From Paludibacteraceae bacterium (GTDB taxonomy: Bacteria > Bacteroidota > Bacteroidia > Bacteroidales > Paludibacteraceae), in contig JAFSTO010000068.1 of NCBI GenBank assembly GCA_017450435.1, positions 1 to 64,000 of the forward strand: DNA of 64,000 bases, read 5' to 3'. Under the pieces are notes generated by a model. It ran no database searches and was not told where the DNA came from. It was given only the letters and a program-made list of their open reading frames with translations. Made by a program: the position numbers and the translations under genes. Below are positions 63,923 to 64,000 of this stretch, piece after piece; position 1 is the stretch's first letter, and each line of letters begins with the position of its first letter.

Positions 63923-64000
63923 CGAGGATTAGTATGGTGGGTTTGTCCTGTTTCCCTTAGCAATCGTCCTCGCTCACTCTGACAAGAACAACCCAACCGC

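Larger units (their letters stand above)
63514..64000. other. Non-coding, highly structured right-hand end
   Basis: 487 bp after the DUF4062-ATPase gene without a believable protein frame, dense in inverted repeats: a small hairpin (63541-63570), a 179-bp block with 27-bp terminal inverted repeats (63608-63786), a terminator (63785-63823), a long bulged hairpin (63834-63922) and a further hairpin (63917-63977). The pair GTTGGGT (63823-63829) and ACCCAAC (63990-63996) encloses the last two. The region continues beyond the window. Confidence 0.75.

Noticed and set aside
63823..63996. Integron attC site, from GTTGGGT (63823-63829) and ACCCAAC (63990-63996)
   Set aside because: The two cores fit the 7-nt consensus but are in the wrong order for one attC, too far apart, and there is no integrase gene in the window. 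Kept only as part of the fold.

Overview
The window is 64 kb of a Bacteroidales chromosome (phylum Bacteroidota). Three things point there: promoters of the Bacteroidota type (TTTG or CTTG, 19-20 nt, TAnnTTTG) with hardly any Shine-Dalgarno sequences; secreted proteins ending in type IX secretion (T9SS)-like tails; and familiar Bacteroidales gene sets (PEP carboxykinase, DUF2147, Cys-rich CWC protein, two Xer recombinases, paired deoxynucleoside kinases). I cannot name the genus.

Layout. 1-2.4 kb: the start of an unknown secreted protein running off the left edge, an orphan coiled-coil fragment, and a secreted GHL10-type glycoside hydrolase, all on the minus strand. 2.6-2.7 kb: a probable ~100-nt small RNA on the minus strand with its own promoter and terminator. 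3.0-4.6 kb: pckA. 4.7-18.3 kb: the core information-processing operon on the minus strand, in transcription order tRNA-Thr(TGT), Tyr, Gly, Thr(GGT), tuf, tRNA-Trp, secE, nusG, rplK, rplA, rplJ, rplL, rpoB, rpoC. This is nearly the same order as in enterobacteria. 18.4-20.8 kb: xerC and two paralogous deoxynucleoside kinases. 20.9-27.9 kb: a 2,175-aa T9SS-type beta-helix protein and a small membrane-tailed partner. 28.2-31.1 kb: queA, an RlmL-like rRNA methyltransferase with a charged tail, and tRNA-Ser. 31.3-40.1 kb: DUF2147 protein, PcrA/UvrD helicase, CWC protein, a beta-propeller protein and a 1,511-aa amidase/propeller/Ig-like protein. 40.2-51.7 kb: xseA, rpe, a membrane protein, an M3 peptidase, an AsmA-like protein, xerD, a lipoprotein, a LolC/E-like permease, rbfA and rpmH. 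52-54.7 kb: a GH20 hexosaminidase. 54.7-61.8 kb: birA, dacB, priA, tdk, recJ. 61.9-63.5 kb: a DUF4062 + GHKL-ATPase fusion. 63.5-64.0 kb: no coding sequence, but an unusually dense set of nested inverted repeats.

Most of the window is housekeeping. Four parts are accessory or little described: (i) the right edge, where a DUF4062-ATPase gene with in-frame repeat arrays is followed by ~400 bp of foldable DNA (ncRNA, MITE or retron-like element; the answer lies outside the window); (ii) the small RNA at 2.6-2.7 kb; (iii) the giant beta-helix protein with its partner; (iv) the orphan coiled-coil fragment at the left edge. All functions are inferred from reading the sequence; no database search was run.
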